Positions 10,484 to 19,652 of a stretch of 64,000 nt of DNA are shown piece by piece. Every line of letters begins with the position of its first letter. Positions within the stretch are counted from its first letter, which is position 1. Position numbers and translations under genes: made by a program. The notes beneath the pieces are model-generated. The model searched no databases. It saw nothing but the letters and a program-made list of their open reading frames with translations, and was not told where the DNA came from. This DNA is from Selenomonas ruminantium AC2024. GTDB taxonomy: Bacteria > Bacillota > Negativicutes > Selenomonadales > Selenomonadaceae. Location: the NCBI RefSeq assembly GCF_000687995.1, contig NZ_JIAC01000001.1, positions 2,356,001-2,420,000 on the forward strand, written 5' to 3'.

Positions 10484-12688
10484 TCAATCCATCCTTTCTG
10501 ATGAACCGTAATAAACAAGTTCCAACATGGTAATATCATCTGATGGAGCGGCCTCGCCAGCGTATTCGCGAACAGCCTGATATACGCTCTCTATCCCCTG
10601 TTCCGCACGGCCGCCAGCCGCAGATAATGTCCTGAGCAGACGCTGCTCGCCAAAGAACTTCCGCCCCTCATTTCTAGCTTCTGTAACACCATCCGTATAG
10701 AGGAAGATGGCATCGCCTTCTTGCAGATGCAGCCGCTCTGTGCAATATGGCAAATCCTCCAATGCCCCCATAACGGGATGCTGCGCCTTTTCCAGATAAC
10801 GGTATCTGCCGGATTGGCGGATAAGCGGAGGATTATGCCCGGCATTCACATAGATAAATTCCCCACTAAGGGTATCGAGCACGCCGCAGAAAACCGTCAC
10901 AAACATGTTCTCCTTATTGCTCCGAATCAGGGAGTTATTCGTCTTGACGAAAACATCGCCCAACCGTTCCGGAGAACCGGCGAACAGAAGATTCTCCTTG
11001 AGCATGGTCTTGGCAATGACCATAAAGAGCGCCGCTGGAACGCCTTTATCGGAAACATCTGCCACCGTGATGGCCAGATGGTGCTCATCCAAAAAATAAA
11101 AATCGTAGAAGTCCCCGCCTACTTCCCGGGCAGGCTTCATCATAGCCGCCAAATCAAAATCCTTCCGCTTAGGAAAAGGATTCTGCCCAGCGGGCAAAAG
11201 TCCCGTCTGAATACGGGTGCCCACGGAAAGCTCCGTCTCGATACGCTCCTTTTGCGCGGTGGTTTTAGCCAGCCTTTCCATGGAGGCCGTAAGCTCCTCC
11301 GTCATATGATTGAAGCTTTCCGCCAACGTTTCCAGCTCATCCCCCGTCTTGAGGTATAGCTTGCGCTGCAGATTACCTGCCGCAATCTCCCGGACGCCAT
11401 CCGTGAGGAAATTAATCGGCACCGCAAACCCTCTGGCCATCTGCACATTGCGCTTTAGAATTAGATACAAAAGCATGACAAAAAGAATTACCACGCCAAC
11501 CACAATGAACAAAAAATAATCCCGCAGAACCATGCTGTACTGCTTAAAATCAGCCACCACAGCGGCCTCAGCCTGGTCCCCCTTAGCGGTGATTCCCGCC
11601 GTGTCGATAACGGTACCCAAGCTCCACTCCGACCCTGGCAAGGGAGCATAGGCCAGATAGTATTCGATGCCGTCAGCCTCCACCAACGCAATGCCCTTCT
11701 CCCCGGCTATCATGCGTTCCGCCGTGGCAGCCAGCGCCGAATTTTCAGCCTGCCGGAGATTCTTATTCATGCCATCCGCCGCAAACGCTCCCTCCTGTTT
11801 GGGCGAAATGATGACCACACCTTCCTTGTCCATGACAAAGCTGAATTCGGAATCATCCACCTCATCACTCTGCATGCGCCGGCAGATATAATCTGTGTCA
11901 ACATCCGCCACCACTACACCGGCAATCCCCTCTGCATCATGATAAGGCGCGCAGATGGAGATACATTTCTTGCCATACGAAGCCATATACGGCTCCGTAA
12001 ATATCAGCTTGCCAGCCTTGACAGTTTCCTGATACCACTCCCTGCTCAGGTAATTGTAACTGCTGCGCAAAGGTTCATGACATAAAAGCCCGCCCATTTT
12101 ATCCCCATCCAGCATGTCCATGCGAATGAGGTAGCCATGCTTAGATGCAGCCAAAATACTGCCGTAATACCGATGGCTGACATGCTTGAATTCATTCTCA
12201 ATGGCTGACACCGCAGCAATCTCCTGCTGCAGCTTCGGCGAAATGCCCTGCTTTACCAACTCTGGACTATAGTACACATAAGGGACATAATCCGCAACTT
12301 CCTCATCATTGGCCACGGGCAGGGTCTTCGGTATATACGTCTCTCTGTGCTGCAGAATATCCCCCATCTTATTGGCCAAAAGTTCCACACTATACGAGCA
12401 GCCTAGCAGCAGTCTCTGTACCAGACGGGCACGCAATACGGTTGTCTCCGTCAGCCCGTCCTTCACTTCCTCCTGCACGGCCGCTTCCACATAGTCCCCT
12501 ACTTTTTCGGAAAGAGCCCGGTTCTGCTCTTGCAGTTCGCTTTGCAGGACAAATATACTGGCCAGGAATATTCCGCCCATGACCACGAATGTCACACAGC
12601 TGCCCCAAAGAGCCGTGCGCAGAATACGACGGTAGATGTTCATCTTCCGCTGAAAAATCAGTTCCAGAAGTATCTTTATCTTCTTCAT
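10484..12688 (-). CDS. Membrane sensor with SpoIIE-type PP2C serine phosphatase domain
   Basis: A 734-aa protein: N-terminal membrane helix (about 26-50), a large extracytoplasmic sensor of Cache type (about 51-385, with DMLDGDKMGG and a VVVADVDTDYI strand), a second helix (about 389-411), HAMP (about 412-470), a coiled coil and a SpoIIE/RsbU PP2C domain (about 500-730). PP2C metal motifs are present: REVGGDFYDF, VADVSDKGVPAAL, NAGHNPP, YTDGVTEA and APSDDITM. It should dephosphorylate a STAS protein in response to an outside ligand; the two STAS domains encoded on either side are the obvious substrates. It overlaps nothing and follows the small STAS gene by 12 nt. Confidence 0.92.
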   Translation of the reverse strand: MKKIKILLELIFQRKMNIYRRILRTALWGSCVTFVVMGGIFLASIFVLQSELQEQNRALSEKVGDYVEAAVQEEVKDGLTETTVLRARLVQRLLLGCSYSVELLANKMGDILQHRETYIPKTLPVANDEEVADYVPYVYYSPELVKQGISPKLQQEIAAVSAIENEFKHVSHRYYGSILAASKHGYLIRMDMLDGDKMGGLLCHEPLRSSYNYLSREWYQETVKAGKLIFTEPYMASYGKKCISICAPYHDAEGIAGVVVADVDTDYICRRMQSDEVDDSEFSFVMDKEGVVIISPKQEGAFAADGMNKNLRQAENSALAATAERMIAGEKGIALVEADGIEYYLAYAPLPGSEWSLGTVIDTAGITAKGDQAEAAVVADFKQYSMVLRDYFLFIVVGVVILFVMLLYLILKRNVQMARGFAVPINFLTDGVREIAAGNLQRKLYLKTGDELETLAESFNHMTEELTASMERLAKTTAQKERIETELSVGTRIQTGLLPAGQNPFPKRKDFDLAAMMKPAREVGGDFYDFYFLDEHHLAITVADVSDKGVPAALFMVIAKTMLKENLLFAGSPERLGDVFVKTNNSLIRSNKENMFVTVFCGVLDTLSGEFIYVNAGHNPPLIRQSGRYRYLEKAQHPVMGALEDLPYCTERLHLQEGDAIFLYTDGVTEARNEGRKFFGEQRLLRTLSAAGGRAEQGIESVYQAVREYAGEAAPSDDITMLELVYYGSSERMD

Positions 12689-12700
12689 TGCCAGCCGCTC

Positions 12701-12997
12701 CTAGACGCCCTTAACTTCCATCAGATACTGAAAGCCTGCCATCCGAAAAATTTCCAGCACTTCAGGAGAAAGATTGATGATGGAAATTTTACGGTCTGCC
12801 TCTTTTTGTACCGTAAGCATGACACGCAGTCCGGCACTGGAAATATACATTAGCTCCCGGGCATCGAACACGAGTGCAGAATCCGCTTGGCACTTTACGA
12901 TTTCTCTGATTTCCTGCTGAATATCTGCCGCATTCTGCGCATCAATATCTCCCGCAAGAAAAATGGTAAGGATGCCCTCACTGTTCTCACTTCGCAA
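12701..12997 (-). CDS. STAS-domain anti-sigma factor antagonist-like protein
   Basis: A 98-aa single STAS domain related to RsbV and SpoIIAA, with the conserved serine region YISSAGLRVML (S53/S54) and DIDAQNAADIQ. It is nearly parallel in length and numbering to the STAS half of the kinase fusion two genes downstream, which suggests a duplication. The start is TTG at 12997 with AAGGAGAGAGAGG upstream; no ATG is available. It is the first gene of the four-gene cluster. No sigma factor is encoded nearby, so its target is more likely the ATPase-like domain on the transporter. Confidence 0.88.
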   Translation of the reverse strand: MRSENSEGILTIFLAGDIDAQNAADIQQEIREIVKCQADSALVFDARELMYISSAGLRVMLTVQKEADRKISIINLSPEVLEIFRMAGFQYLMEVKGV

Positions 12998-13224
12998 AGC
13001 CTCTCTCTCCTTTCCGTCAAAGTATAATATCTGGCCCCGCTATCAGCTAACAGGACCTGCACCTTCCTGTATCATAAAACGCTTAACTAAAGAATTCTCC
13101 CCGATAGCAGACGAATCCCCCTTGCCCCAAAAATTATTTTTATTTATCTATTGATTTTCATTCTCAATGATGCTATATTATATACAGGCTTTCGTTAAAG
13201 CTCTCCTAAAATATAATACACAGC
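12998..13224. other. Upstream region of the STAS cluster
   Basis: About 225 bp with no gene that can be supported. It is AT-rich and must contain the promoter of the STAS-PP2C cluster. No -35/-10 pair clear enough to report was found. Confidence 0.4.
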
Positions 13225-13261
13225 AAAGAACCGGACGTACTGCTCATACGTCCGGTTCTTT
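13225..13261 (-). terminator. Terminator after the chemoreceptor gene
   Basis: Perfect 15-bp arms AAAGAACCGGACGTA (13225-13239 and 13247-13261) with a 7-nt loop, 38 bp after the stop codon of the chemoreceptor. Confidence 0.88.
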
Positions 13262-13298
13262 GTCTTGTCATACAGGAGATGAAAACTCCTGTTCCATA

Positions 13299-14861
13299 TC
13301 AATTTGTGCGGAACTTGTTCACGCTTTCTTTCAGGGAATCCGAGAAATTGGACAGCTCCGTACTGGAAGCGGCACATTCCTCCGATACGGCGCTGTTGTC
13401 CGTAACCACGCCCAAAATATCCGTGGACAGGGAATTGACAGCTTCCATCTTCACCTGCTGAGCAGCGCTCTGTTCTTTCAATTTGCGGAAGGCTTCGTCA
13501 ACCACCTCTGTATTCTGACCGGTGCTGGCTAGGGATTCGGCAGCGGCATTGACCACTTGCGTGCCTCTGTCAATCGCCGACAGGGCCCGGCTGATGAGCT
13601 GCTGAATATTTTGCGTAGAATCCGCCGACTGTTCTGCCAGCTTTCTGACATTTTCTGCTACTACCGCAAACCCCCGGCCAGCTTCCCCAGCCCTGGCTGC
13701 CTCAATGGAAGCATTCAGCGACAACAGCGCCGTCTGTCCGGTGATTTCATCCAACGTGCCCAATATGGAGCGGATTTCATTGGAAGCATCACTGATTTCC
13801 TGCATGGCAGTAACCACATTATTCATCTGTTCCTGCGTTGCCGCAATGCTGTTCTTTGTCTGCATACGAGCCGACAGAGCATTGTCCACCAGCGTATCCA
13901 CTTTGGCATTTTCTTCTATGGCTTCGCCAATCTTATTCTGCAAATCCTGCACCGTTTCATTCTGGCTCATGGCACCTTCCGCCAGGCTCTGGGAAACCTT
14001 GGACACTTCCCCAGCACTAACGGCCACCATGCTGGCCATTTCCCCCATGTTCTGCATCTCCTGACAAAGGGTCTGGCGAATATGGTTGATATTCTGCTGA
14101 ATCGGTGCGTAATCCCCAATGTACTGCATATCCGTAGTGCTGACCAAATCGCCGCCCGCCATGGTATCCAGATTTTTTTCGATATCCTTGACATACCCTA
14201 GAATTTCCTGACGCATTTCGTTCAAGAGTTTGTACAAAGCACCAATTTCATCCTGACGGGGATAGCTGAATTTCTGCGACATATGGCCCTGTGCCAGTTG
14301 ATTGACGCTGCCTTCCAATGCAGACAGGGGCTGTACCACCCGTTCTTCAAACGTATTCGTCACCCGCTTGAGAACCAGATAAACTGCGGCAATGAAGGCC
14401 AGCAACAGAATGTAGAGAATCACCGCCATCACATCCACCATAGTCTGGGCCGCATCCACCATGGCATTGGTCTTGTCAAAATAAGTCTCACTGACTTCCA
14501 GCAGATGGGCTGGATTCTTCGACTGCTGATATTCGGCAATGGCCGGTTTCACCTCACCCTGCCAATATTTTTCCACCTCATCCCGCTTGGCAGGAAAACT
14601 GCCAATATGCATACGGCTGCCCATCCCGGAAAGCAGTCCTTCAATCTTGGCGGTAGTCTTGCTGGCATCCGCTCCGGCTAAAACCTGCTTCACAATACGC
14701 TGACTACCGCCACGCACAACACCGGCATCATTGACCAGTGCCACATAGCTGGTGAACAGGTACAGGCTGAAGCCCACAATGGCCACCACAGCCACCACCA
14801 TGATGAAAACCCGCTTTAAGAGCGTACGAATCACTCCAGCAATTGTTTCTTGTCCATTCAA
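13299..14861 (-). CDS. Methyl-accepting chemotaxis protein
   Basis: A 520-aa transmembrane chemoreceptor. Helix 1 spans about 17-37. The short extracytoplasmic domain (about 38-140) starts with a NIT/PilJ-like segment ([21 protein letters not shown]). Helix 2 spans about 141-163, followed by HAMP (about 165-225) and the long signalling coiled coil. The hairpin tip reads [20 protein letters not shown], the invariant region that contacts CheA and CheW. There is no C-terminal CheR pentapeptide. The ligand cannot be told. It has its own terminator; promoter and ribosome site lie in 14862-14935. Together with the fliK-like gene it supports a motile organism. Confidence 0.94.
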   Translation of the reverse strand: MNGQETIAGVIRTLLKRVFIMVVAVVAIVGFSLYLFTSYVALVNDAGVVRGGSQRIVKQVLAGADASKTTAKIEGLLSGMGSRMHIGSFPAKRDEVEKYWQGEVKPAIAEYQQSKNPAHLLEVSETYFDKTNAMVDAAQTMVDVMAVILYILLLAFIAAVYLVLKRVTNTFEERVVQPLSALEGSVNQLAQGHMSQKFSYPRQDEIGALYKLLNEMRQEILGYVKDIEKNLDTMAGGDLVSTTDMQYIGDYAPIQQNINHIRQTLCQEMQNMGEMASMVAVSAGEVSKVSQSLAEGAMSQNETVQDLQNKIGEAIEENAKVDTLVDNALSARMQTKNSIAATQEQMNNVVTAMQEISDASNEIRSILGTLDEITGQTALLSLNASIEAARAGEAGRGFAVVAENVRKLAEQSADSTQNIQQLISRALSAIDRGTQVVNAAAESLASTGQNTEVVDEAFRKLKEQSAAQQVKMEAVNSLSTDILGVVTDNSAVSEECAASSTELSNFSDSLKESVNKFRTN

Positions 14862-14936
14862 TTTTCACACTTCCTTTTCATCCAATTTATCCTTATCATC
14901 TTATAAAATCCCCATTTTGACATATTATAGCAGGAA

Positions 14937-14981
14937 AAATCTCACCATGTTGTGACTCATGTTACATTCATGGTGAGATTT
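14937..14981 (-). terminator. Terminator after napA
   Basis: Perfect 13-bp arms AAATCTCACCATG (14937-14949) and complement (14969-14981) with a 19-nt loop, 10 bp after the napA stop. T residues follow on the minus strand. Confidence 0.8.
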
Positions 14982-14990
14982 CATTGCTGT

Positions 14991-17264
14991 TTACGAAGCC
15001 TTGCTAATCTGTACCGCACATACCTTATATTCTGGTTGTTTGGAACCAGGGTCAAAAGCATCCAAGAGTACCTTGTTAATCAAGCGGTCATCTTCTTTAT
15101 CGTGGAAGGACACATACACCAGCCCTGGCATAGGCTTGCCGCGTCCATTGATTTTCGCCTTGAACTTGCAGGTTGCCCGGCGGGAGGTAATGTTGACCAA
15201 GTCGCCATCGCTGATACCTAAACGCTTGGCATCTTCTTCGTTGATTTCCACGTACATCTCCGGTGCCGCGTTTTTGAGTTCCGGCACATTTCCTGTCATG
15301 GTGGCGGTGTGCCAATGCTCCAGCATGCGGCCTGTGGTCAGGAAGAAGGGATATTCAGCATCCGGCATCTCCTGTGCATCAATCTGCGGCCGTGCATAGA
15401 TAACCGCGCGATTGTTCTTCCGGCAGTAGAACTTAATGCCCTCACCCTTTTTCACATAAGGGTCATAACCTTCGGCGTAGCGGATATAGGTCTCCGGCGA
15501 ATTGTCATCCGGCACCGGCCAGGTGAAACCGTGACCTTCCCGCAGACGCTTGTAGGACGCCATCTGCATATCCGTGCCTGCCTGGCATTTCTGATATTCT
15601 GCCCATACCTCTTCCGGGGTCTTAAAGGGCACCAGTTTTTCAAAGCCCATGCGTTTGGCAAAGTCAATGATGGTATCCAAATCCGGCCGAGCTTCTCCTG
15701 GCGGGTCCACCGCTTTGGCGATATGGTTGGTACGGCGCTCGCCATTGCCGTAAACGCCTTCCTTTTCCATCCAAAGAGCTGCGGGCAACACCACATCCGC
15801 CAGTTCCGAAGTACGGGTGGGATGATAGGTTTCCGACACCACCAGGAATGTCTTTTCCATGCCGGGACGATAGTAATTGAGATTGGGCAGGGACTGACCA
15901 GGATTGGTGGTCATGACCCAAAGGCATTTGAGGTCGCCGGTAACCGCCGCCTTGAACATTTCCAAAGTATGGTATCCCGGCTTAGAGGGCAGCGTTCCCT
16001 TGGGTACCCCCCATATTTCTTCCAATTCGTTGCGGTGCTTTTCATTGGCCACAAAGCGATGCGCTGGCAGGATATGGGATAGACCGCCGGTCTCACGGAC
16101 ACTGCCACAGGCACTGGGCTGCCCGGTAAGTGAGAACGGCGTATTGCCCGGCGTACAGATTTTACCCGTCAGCAGGTGAAGATTATGCACCAGATTGTTG
16201 GCCCATACACCACGGGTACGCTGATTAAAGCCCATGCACCACATGGACATGGTCTTTCGGTTCGGGTCAGCAAACAGTCTGGCCACTTCGCGAATGGTTG
16301 CCGCCGGAATTCCGCAAGCTGTCTCGACCTTTTCCGGCGTGTAATCCTGCAGGAACGCCTTGTATTCATCATAGGTCAGCTTATCACTGGCCCCCTTCAT
16401 AAATTCCGTATGGTCGGCAATGAATTTCTCATTGGTCAGCCCTTCCTCAATGATGACATAAGCCATGGCATTCATCAGCGCCAAATCACGGCTCGGAATG
16501 AAGGGCAGATAATAGTCCGCAATATCAGCCGTACGGGTCTTTCTGGGGTCAGCTACGATAATCTTGACATTTGGGTCGCTATTCTTCCGGTCAATAATGC
16601 GGGAGAACAGTACCGGATGCGCTTCGGCAGAATTAGAACCAATCAGGAAAAAGGTATCTGCCGCCTCAATGTCAGCATAAGTACCCATGGGTTCATCAGC
16701 GCCGTAGGTAGTCACAAACCCGGCCACGGCACTAGCCATACAGGTACGCGGATTGCCTTCCACATTATTGGTGCCGATACCAGCACGGAATATCTTCTGC
16801 ATGGTGTAAGTTTCTTCGGCATAAGTCTGACCGGAACCATAGAATCCCACAGAGTCCGGTCCATACTTCTCAATGGATTCCTTGAACTTCGATACCACCA
16901 GATTCATGGCTTCATCCCAGCTGGCCTCCACCAATTTGCCGTCTTTCCGAATCAGCGGATGCAGCAGTCTGTCCGGGGTATTCATAATCTTGGGCAGCAA
17001 GATGCCTTTAACGCAGAGTCTGCCCTTATTTACCGCACAGTCCGGGTCACCCTTTACGGCCACAATCTTGCCGCCGGTAACCCCTGCCAGCACACCACAC
17101 CCGGTGCCGCAATAGCGACAGACACCTTTGACCCATTTTTCCGCATCTTTCTGGTCAACCGGGCCTTTATGGGTATCCCGCTTCGTTCCGCAGCCTGCTG
17201 TAAACATGGCCGCTGAAATAGCCATGGCCTTCAAAAAATCTCGTCTGGTAAACTTCATATCCAT
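14991..17264 (-). CDS. napA: Periplasmic nitrate reductase, molybdopterin catalytic subunit
   Basis: A 757-aa molybdoenzyme reducing nitrate to nitrite outside the cytoplasmic membrane. A Tat signal opens the protein (TRRDFLKAMAIS). One [4Fe-4S] cluster is held by C49, C52, C56 and C84 (CRYCGTGC...RLC). The Mo ligand is C175 in NPRTCMASAV. The C-terminal molybdopterin dinucleotide-binding domain starts near 640 (TTGRMLEHWHTATMTG). Arrangement and length fit NapA rather than formate dehydrogenase, which uses Sec or another context. ATG 17264 follows GGAGGG. It is the last gene of a napD-napG-napH-cytochrome-napA operon. No napB is present, so electrons probably pass straight from the membrane cytochrome. 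Confidence 0.93.
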   Translation of the reverse strand: MDMKFTRRDFLKAMAISAAMFTAGCGTKRDTHKGPVDQKDAEKWVKGVCRYCGTGCGVLAGVTGGKIVAVKGDPDCAVNKGRLCVKGILLPKIMNTPDRLLHPLIRKDGKLVEASWDEAMNLVVSKFKESIEKYGPDSVGFYGSGQTYAEETYTMQKIFRAGIGTNNVEGNPRTCMASAVAGFVTTYGADEPMGTYADIEAADTFFLIGSNSAEAHPVLFSRIIDRKNSDPNVKIIVADPRKTRTADIADYYLPFIPSRDLALMNAMAYVIIEEGLTNEKFIADHTEFMKGASDKLTYDEYKAFLQDYTPEKVETACGIPAATIREVARLFADPNRKTMSMWCMGFNQRTRGVWANNLVHNLHLLTGKICTPGNTPFSLTGQPSACGSVRETGGLSHILPAHRFVANEKHRNELEEIWGVPKGTLPSKPGYHTLEMFKAAVTGDLKCLWVMTTNPGQSLPNLNYYRPGMEKTFLVVSETYHPTRTSELADVVLPAALWMEKEGVYGNGERRTNHIAKAVDPPGEARPDLDTIIDFAKRMGFEKLVPFKTPEEVWAEYQKCQAGTDMQMASYKRLREGHGFTWPVPDDNSPETYIRYAEGYDPYVKKGEGIKFYCRKNNRAVIYARPQIDAQEMPDAEYPFFLTTGRMLEHWHTATMTGNVPELKNAAPEMYVEINEEDAKRLGISDGDLVNITSRRATCKFKAKINGRGKPMPGLVYVSFHDKEDDRLINKVLLDAFDPGSKQPEYKVCAVQISKAS

Positions 17265-17276
17265 AATCGACCCTCC

Positions 17277-17804
17277 TTAAAGCGACCCCATGGCATCAAG
17301 ATGACAGGTATAGCAGCGTTCACGGCTGGGCAGCGTCTTGTTCACAGCGTCATTATGCACAATACCCGTATGGCAGGTAACGCAGTTCATACCGTTCTCA
17401 AAATGCTTGGCCGTATGTGGGTCTTTGCGTGGCCCTGCAATTTCTGCATCCTTGATTTTATCCTGATGGCATTGGTAGCAGTTCACCTCATTGGTGTTAT
17501 GCACCTTAATGGGGTCGGGAATATTGCCTGTCACATGCAGGAACAGTTCCTTGGTGCCCTTCATCTTGGACTGTACCATTCCGGTAAAGCCCGGCTGTTC
17601 ATGGCAATCCGCACAATCCACATTCTTGTGGTTGGAATGCTTCCAGGTCACATACATAGGGTCCATCTCATGGCAGGTCTCTCCACAAAAAGGGCTCTGA
17701 TTGGTGGCCTCAATCATGCCGTAAGCCCCTGCAAAGGCGGCAATGCAGACAAAGCCCGCTATGGCTAGATGTTTCAGTTTAATCTTTTTCTCTCCTAAAC
17801 TCAT
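17277..17804 (-). CDS. napC: NapC/NrfH-family membrane-anchored multihaem cytochrome c
   Basis: A 175-aa protein with one N-terminal membrane anchor (about 12-31) and a periplasmic haem domain, expected to take electrons from menaquinol and hand them to NapA. Haem sites: C64-x2-C67H, C109-x2-C112H, C141-x2-C144H and C164-x2-C167H, plus an N-terminal C40-x3-C44H that has three residues between the cysteines instead of two. The fold segment HEMDPMYVTWKHSNHKNVDC is typical of the NapC/NrfH family. The family usually has four haems, so a fifth site is notable. It sits 12 nt upstream of napA. An NrfH-like role is possible, but no nitrite reductase gene is nearby. Confidence 0.85.
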   Translation of the reverse strand: MSLGEKKIKLKHLAIAGFVCIAAFAGAYGMIEATNQSPFCGETCHEMDPMYVTWKHSNHKNVDCADCHEQPGFTGMVQSKMKGTKELFLHVTGNIPDPIKVHNTNEVNCYQCHQDKIKDAEIAGPRKDPHTAKHFENGMNCVTCHTGIVHNDAVNKTLPSRERCYTCHLDAMGSL

Positions 17805-17831
17805 AGTTCTCCCTCCTCCTTGGTTATCGGC

Positions 17832-18584
17832 CTATTTCTTCGTTTTCCCTTTTAACGTATACCCAATTGCTCCTTCTTGGCAAACATCTATGCAATCACC
17901 GCAATTTGTACAGAGCATAGAATCTTCCCACTTGCCTCTCTCTGGAGCAGTTCCCATGGAACATACGGCTGCACACTTGCCGCAATGGGTGCATTTTGAC
18001 GCATCCACCTGAACGGCCAGCAGCTTCCTGCTGCCTAACACCCCGTAAAGTGCGCCTAACGGGCATAGCGTACGGCACCAAATTTTCTGCCCCCAAAGAA
18101 AGGCTGCACATACGACAAAAAGCAACAGCACAATTTCCATTCCCACGCCAAAGAGCAGCATCCGCATCAAGGCAAAAACGGGTGACACCGTATTAAAAAC
18201 CGGCAATGCCGTAACGAGTGACAATAGCAGCGTGATTCCCAAAGCTGCTAAAGGATATTTCTTTTCCTGCAGTGGCTTCTTTTTCTTCACCGGAATCAGC
18301 TCTAAGAGAAAATTCAGCGGACAGACAAAGCTGCAAAACAATCTACCGCCCAGCACGGCTGCCACGGTCAAAGGCAGTGCCGATACCATCAGCGGCATCC
18401 AAAGACTCCTGCCCGCCAGTGTAATTTCCAGTGCCGTCAACGGGTCAGTCAGGGCCACCCCCAGCAAATCCGCCGAAATGTACGTACCATACCAAAAAAG
18501 GTCCACATACCAGATAGGCAGGAGCAGTACAATAATAAAGAAGATTTGGATAATTTTGCGAATTATTTTTACTGGCATCTTCAT
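17832..18584 (-). CDS. napH: NapH-like membrane ferredoxin protein
   Basis: A 250-aa protein with four to five membrane helices. Two CxxxCP motifs face the cytoplasm (CSFVCPLN, CRTLCPLG). Two [4Fe-4S] motifs lie at the C-terminus (CTHCGKCAAVC, CTNCGDCIDVC). This matches NapH, which forms a quinol-oxidising module with NapG. It overlaps neither neighbour; napG ends 9 nt upstream of its ATG. Its task is to route menaquinol electrons to nitrate reduction under anaerobic conditions. Confidence 0.9.
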   Translation of the reverse strand: MKMPVKIIRKIIQIFFIIVLLLPIWYVDLFWYGTYISADLLGVALTDPLTALEITLAGRSLWMPLMVSALPLTVAAVLGGRLFCSFVCPLNFLLELIPVKKKKPLQEKKYPLAALGITLLLSLVTALPVFNTVSPVFALMRMLLFGVGMEIVLLLFVVCAAFLWGQKIWCRTLCPLGALYGVLGSRKLLAVQVDASKCTHCGKCAAVCSMGTAPERGKWEDSMLCTNCGDCIDVCQEGAIGYTLKGKTKK

Positions 18585-18593
18585 CCTGCCCCC

Positions 18594-19145
18594 TTATTCT
18601 TTTCTCGGCTTCACGGTTGCCGCCTTTTGCGGACTGGCAATGCAAACGTATTCGCAACGCCCGCAGCCGGTACAATAATCCGGGTCCACCGTGGGGTACT
18701 TATAATTCTCCAGCTTTATGGCTTTGTCATAAAACGGACAATTCGCATGACATACCCGGCAATCTTCCCCTTTTCTGGCTAGGCAGATATCTTTGTCAAT
18801 CTCTGCCAGCCCCATGCGTACCTTTTCCTTGGCGACAGGCTTCAAGGCGCCTGTCGTACAGACCTCCGTACATTTCATGCAGAGGTCACAGTAGCCTTCC
18901 ACAGGCACGATATAGGGGGTACCAATGGCCAGCCCCTGTTCCCCATGCGCTATCTTGATGCAGCCCAACGGACAGACTTCCGCACATTTCCCACAACGGG
19001 CACAAGTTGCCAGAAACAGTTCTTCAGGTTCAGCTCCTGGGGGACGAATCAAGCCTGTTTCTGCCTTTCCTGATTTGCTGTTTTCCAGGAAAAGCCCCAA
19101 CAGACCGCCGCCCAGCAGCATCTTGATAAGAGACCGCCTCTCCAT
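18594..19145 (-). CDS. napG: NapG-like periplasmic ferredoxin (four [4Fe-4S] clusters)
   Basis: A 183-aa iron-sulfur protein with an N-terminal Tat-like segment (MERRSLIKMLLGGGLLGLFL; two arginines followed by a hydrophobic run). Four cysteine clusters follow: CARCGKCAEVCP (48-58), CDLCMKCTEVC, CRVCHANCP with an upstream Cys, and CTGCGRCEYVC. This is the NapG/MauM pattern. It works with NapH as quinol dehydrogenase feeding the nitrate reductase. It is in one operon with napD upstream and napH downstream. Confidence 0.9.
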   Translation of the reverse strand: MERRSLIKMLLGGGLLGLFLENSKSGKAETGLIRPPGAEPEELFLATCARCGKCAEVCPLGCIKIAHGEQGLAIGTPYIVPVEGYCDLCMKCTEVCTTGALKPVAKEKVRMGLAEIDKDICLARKGEDCRVCHANCPFYDKAIKLENYKYPTVDPDYCTGCGRCEYVCIASPQKAATVKPRKE

Positions 19146-19237
19146 AAACGCCCTCCTTTATGTGATTTTTGTCACCATTACTATTATTATATCTGATTTA
19201 ACCACCTGCTTATGTTGCCAGAGTCACCAACCACAAA

Positions 19238-19489
19238 TTATTTTTCTGCCGCCATGGCTTCATCTTCTGTTGTGATATAACTCGGATATACCCCCAGCAC
19301 CCCTTCCATGCCTTCCATCTCCATGCATTGCTTGTGTAGCTCATTGATATCAGCACTCTCCACCAGTACAATCAGTTCACCGCTCGGTGCCTTGCTCTCC
19401 ACGCTGACACCTGGAATCTTCGCCAAACTCATGCACAGATTTTTCTCCGCACCATCCTTCATTTTCAATAAAACACTTCCCATGGCCAT
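19238..19489 (-). CDS. napD: NapD-like chaperone for NapA maturation
   Basis: An 83-aa ferredoxin-like-fold protein. Its pattern (GSVLLKMKDGAEKNL...IPGVSVES...GELIVLVES...EGVLGVYPSYI) fits NapD, which binds the NapA Tat signal and holds it back until the molybdenum cofactor is inserted. ATG 19489 lies 10 nt after AAGGG; a TTG two codons earlier is a possible alternative. It is the first gene of the nap operon, separated from napG by 92 bp. Confidence 0.82.
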   Translation of the reverse strand: MAMGSVLLKMKDGAEKNLCMSLAKIPGVSVESKAPSGELIVLVESADINELHKQCMEMEGMEGVLGVYPSYITTEDEAMAAEK

Positions 19490-19652
19490 AAACAATCATC
19501 CCTTCACTTATTATTGCAAAAATAGTCAAACTCTTCCTCCCATTCTATGCTATTTCCCATCATTTGTCACGCGGAAAAATCCCCTCCCACTGACAGCAGG
19601 AAAATTTACAAAAATGCGGAATAATTATAACCGATAGAAAGGAGATGCTAGA

